Shown: positions 63,937 through 64,000 of the stretch, one piece after another
Numbering within the stretch: position 1 is the stretch's first letter
How the letters are laid out: each line of letters starts with the position of its first letter
Assembly: GCF_030770395.1 (NCBI RefSeq)
Contig: NZ_CP132480.1
Coordinates: forward strand, 973,115 to 1,037,114
Source: Telluria beijingensis
Lineage (GTDB): Bacteria > Pseudomonadota > Gammaproteobacteria > Burkholderiales > Burkholderiaceae_D
Length of the DNA: 64,000 nt
Direction: 5' to 3'
Program-made: the position numbers and the translations under genes
Notes under the pieces: generated by a model
Database searches by the model: none
What the model was told of the DNA's origin: nothing
The model's input: the letters and a program-made list of their open reading frames with translations, nothing else

Positions 63937-64000
63937 GGTGCCTGTGGCGCAACAATCGTTGCTTCAGCCGGCGAAGTTGTTCAGGCAGTGCAGGTCGAGC

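Noticed and set aside
63964..64000. Possible C-terminal end of a minus-strand gene at the right edge
   Set aside because: Only 11 codons (LDLHCLNNFAG, then TGA) are visible, too few to call a gene.

Overview
The window is GC-rich DNA with long, tightly packed genes, T6SS and TonB receptor genes, PHB-like (PobA) aromatic chemistry and many two-component and c-di-GMP genes. This fits a soil or plant-associated betaproteobacterium of the Oxalobacteraceae, most likely Massilia/Telluria or a close relative. The assignment comes from the look of the proteins and no database was searched. No rRNA, tRNA or CRISPR array was seen.

Layout. 1-3.4 kb: a vgrG gene whose downstream cargo gene is cut off by the remnant of an IS607-type resolvase. 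3.5-7.7 kb: a small secreted protein, a PAS hybrid histidine kinase paired with an RsbQ-like hydrolase, and a CorC/HlyC-type membrane protein. 7.8-11.9 kb: a NhaR-like regulator divergent from a TerC-like/TerD/AIM24/TerD stress cluster. 12.0-21.9 kb: a catabolic block with cupin, SDR and epimerase, then LLM monooxygenase, PA14-GH3 glycosidase and FMN reductase, then a Gluconate_2-dh3 subunit with a GMC oxidoreductase, and a TetR regulator. A shared near-palindrome lies in front of three of these units. 21.9-24.4 kb: a DHA2 exporter and a LacI-type regulator.

24.6-32 kb is the most interesting part: an MFS transporter, both subunits of a C-glycoside deglycosidase, a second TIM-barrel protein, a Gfo/Idh/MocA oxidoreductase, a strong terminator, and a TonB receptor whose promoter shares sequence blocks with the MFS operon. 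32-39.5 kb: a broken VOC gene, cytochrome c, a NodD-like LysR regulator, then a tightly coupled ring-cleavage operon (alpha/beta hydrolase, extradiol-type VOC dioxygenase, Rieske ferredoxin, cyclase, FAA hydrolase, PobA). Read together, 12-39.5 kb looks like an island for taking up plant aryl C- and O-glycosides (flavonoid-like), oxidising the sugar at C3, cutting the sugar-aglycone bond and degrading the aromatic aglycone. The individual family calls are strong; the integrated pathway is inference.

39.5-64 kb is more ordinary: a TonB receptor with a small twin-CX3C periplasmic protein, a GntR-ABC operon with a visible operator, a chemoreceptor, a REP-type inverted repeat, a bile-acid-symporter-family protein, a hybrid kinase, a TetR/SDR pair with clear operators, gamma-glutamyltransferase, a Pho-box-controlled orphan pstS next to a PhoB paralogue whose phosphoacceptor Asp is Glu, a dual GGDEF-EAL protein, a YghU-like GST, a GH43 protein, a GlxA-type AraC regulator overlapping an NmrA-like gene, and an Ohr/OsmC protein.
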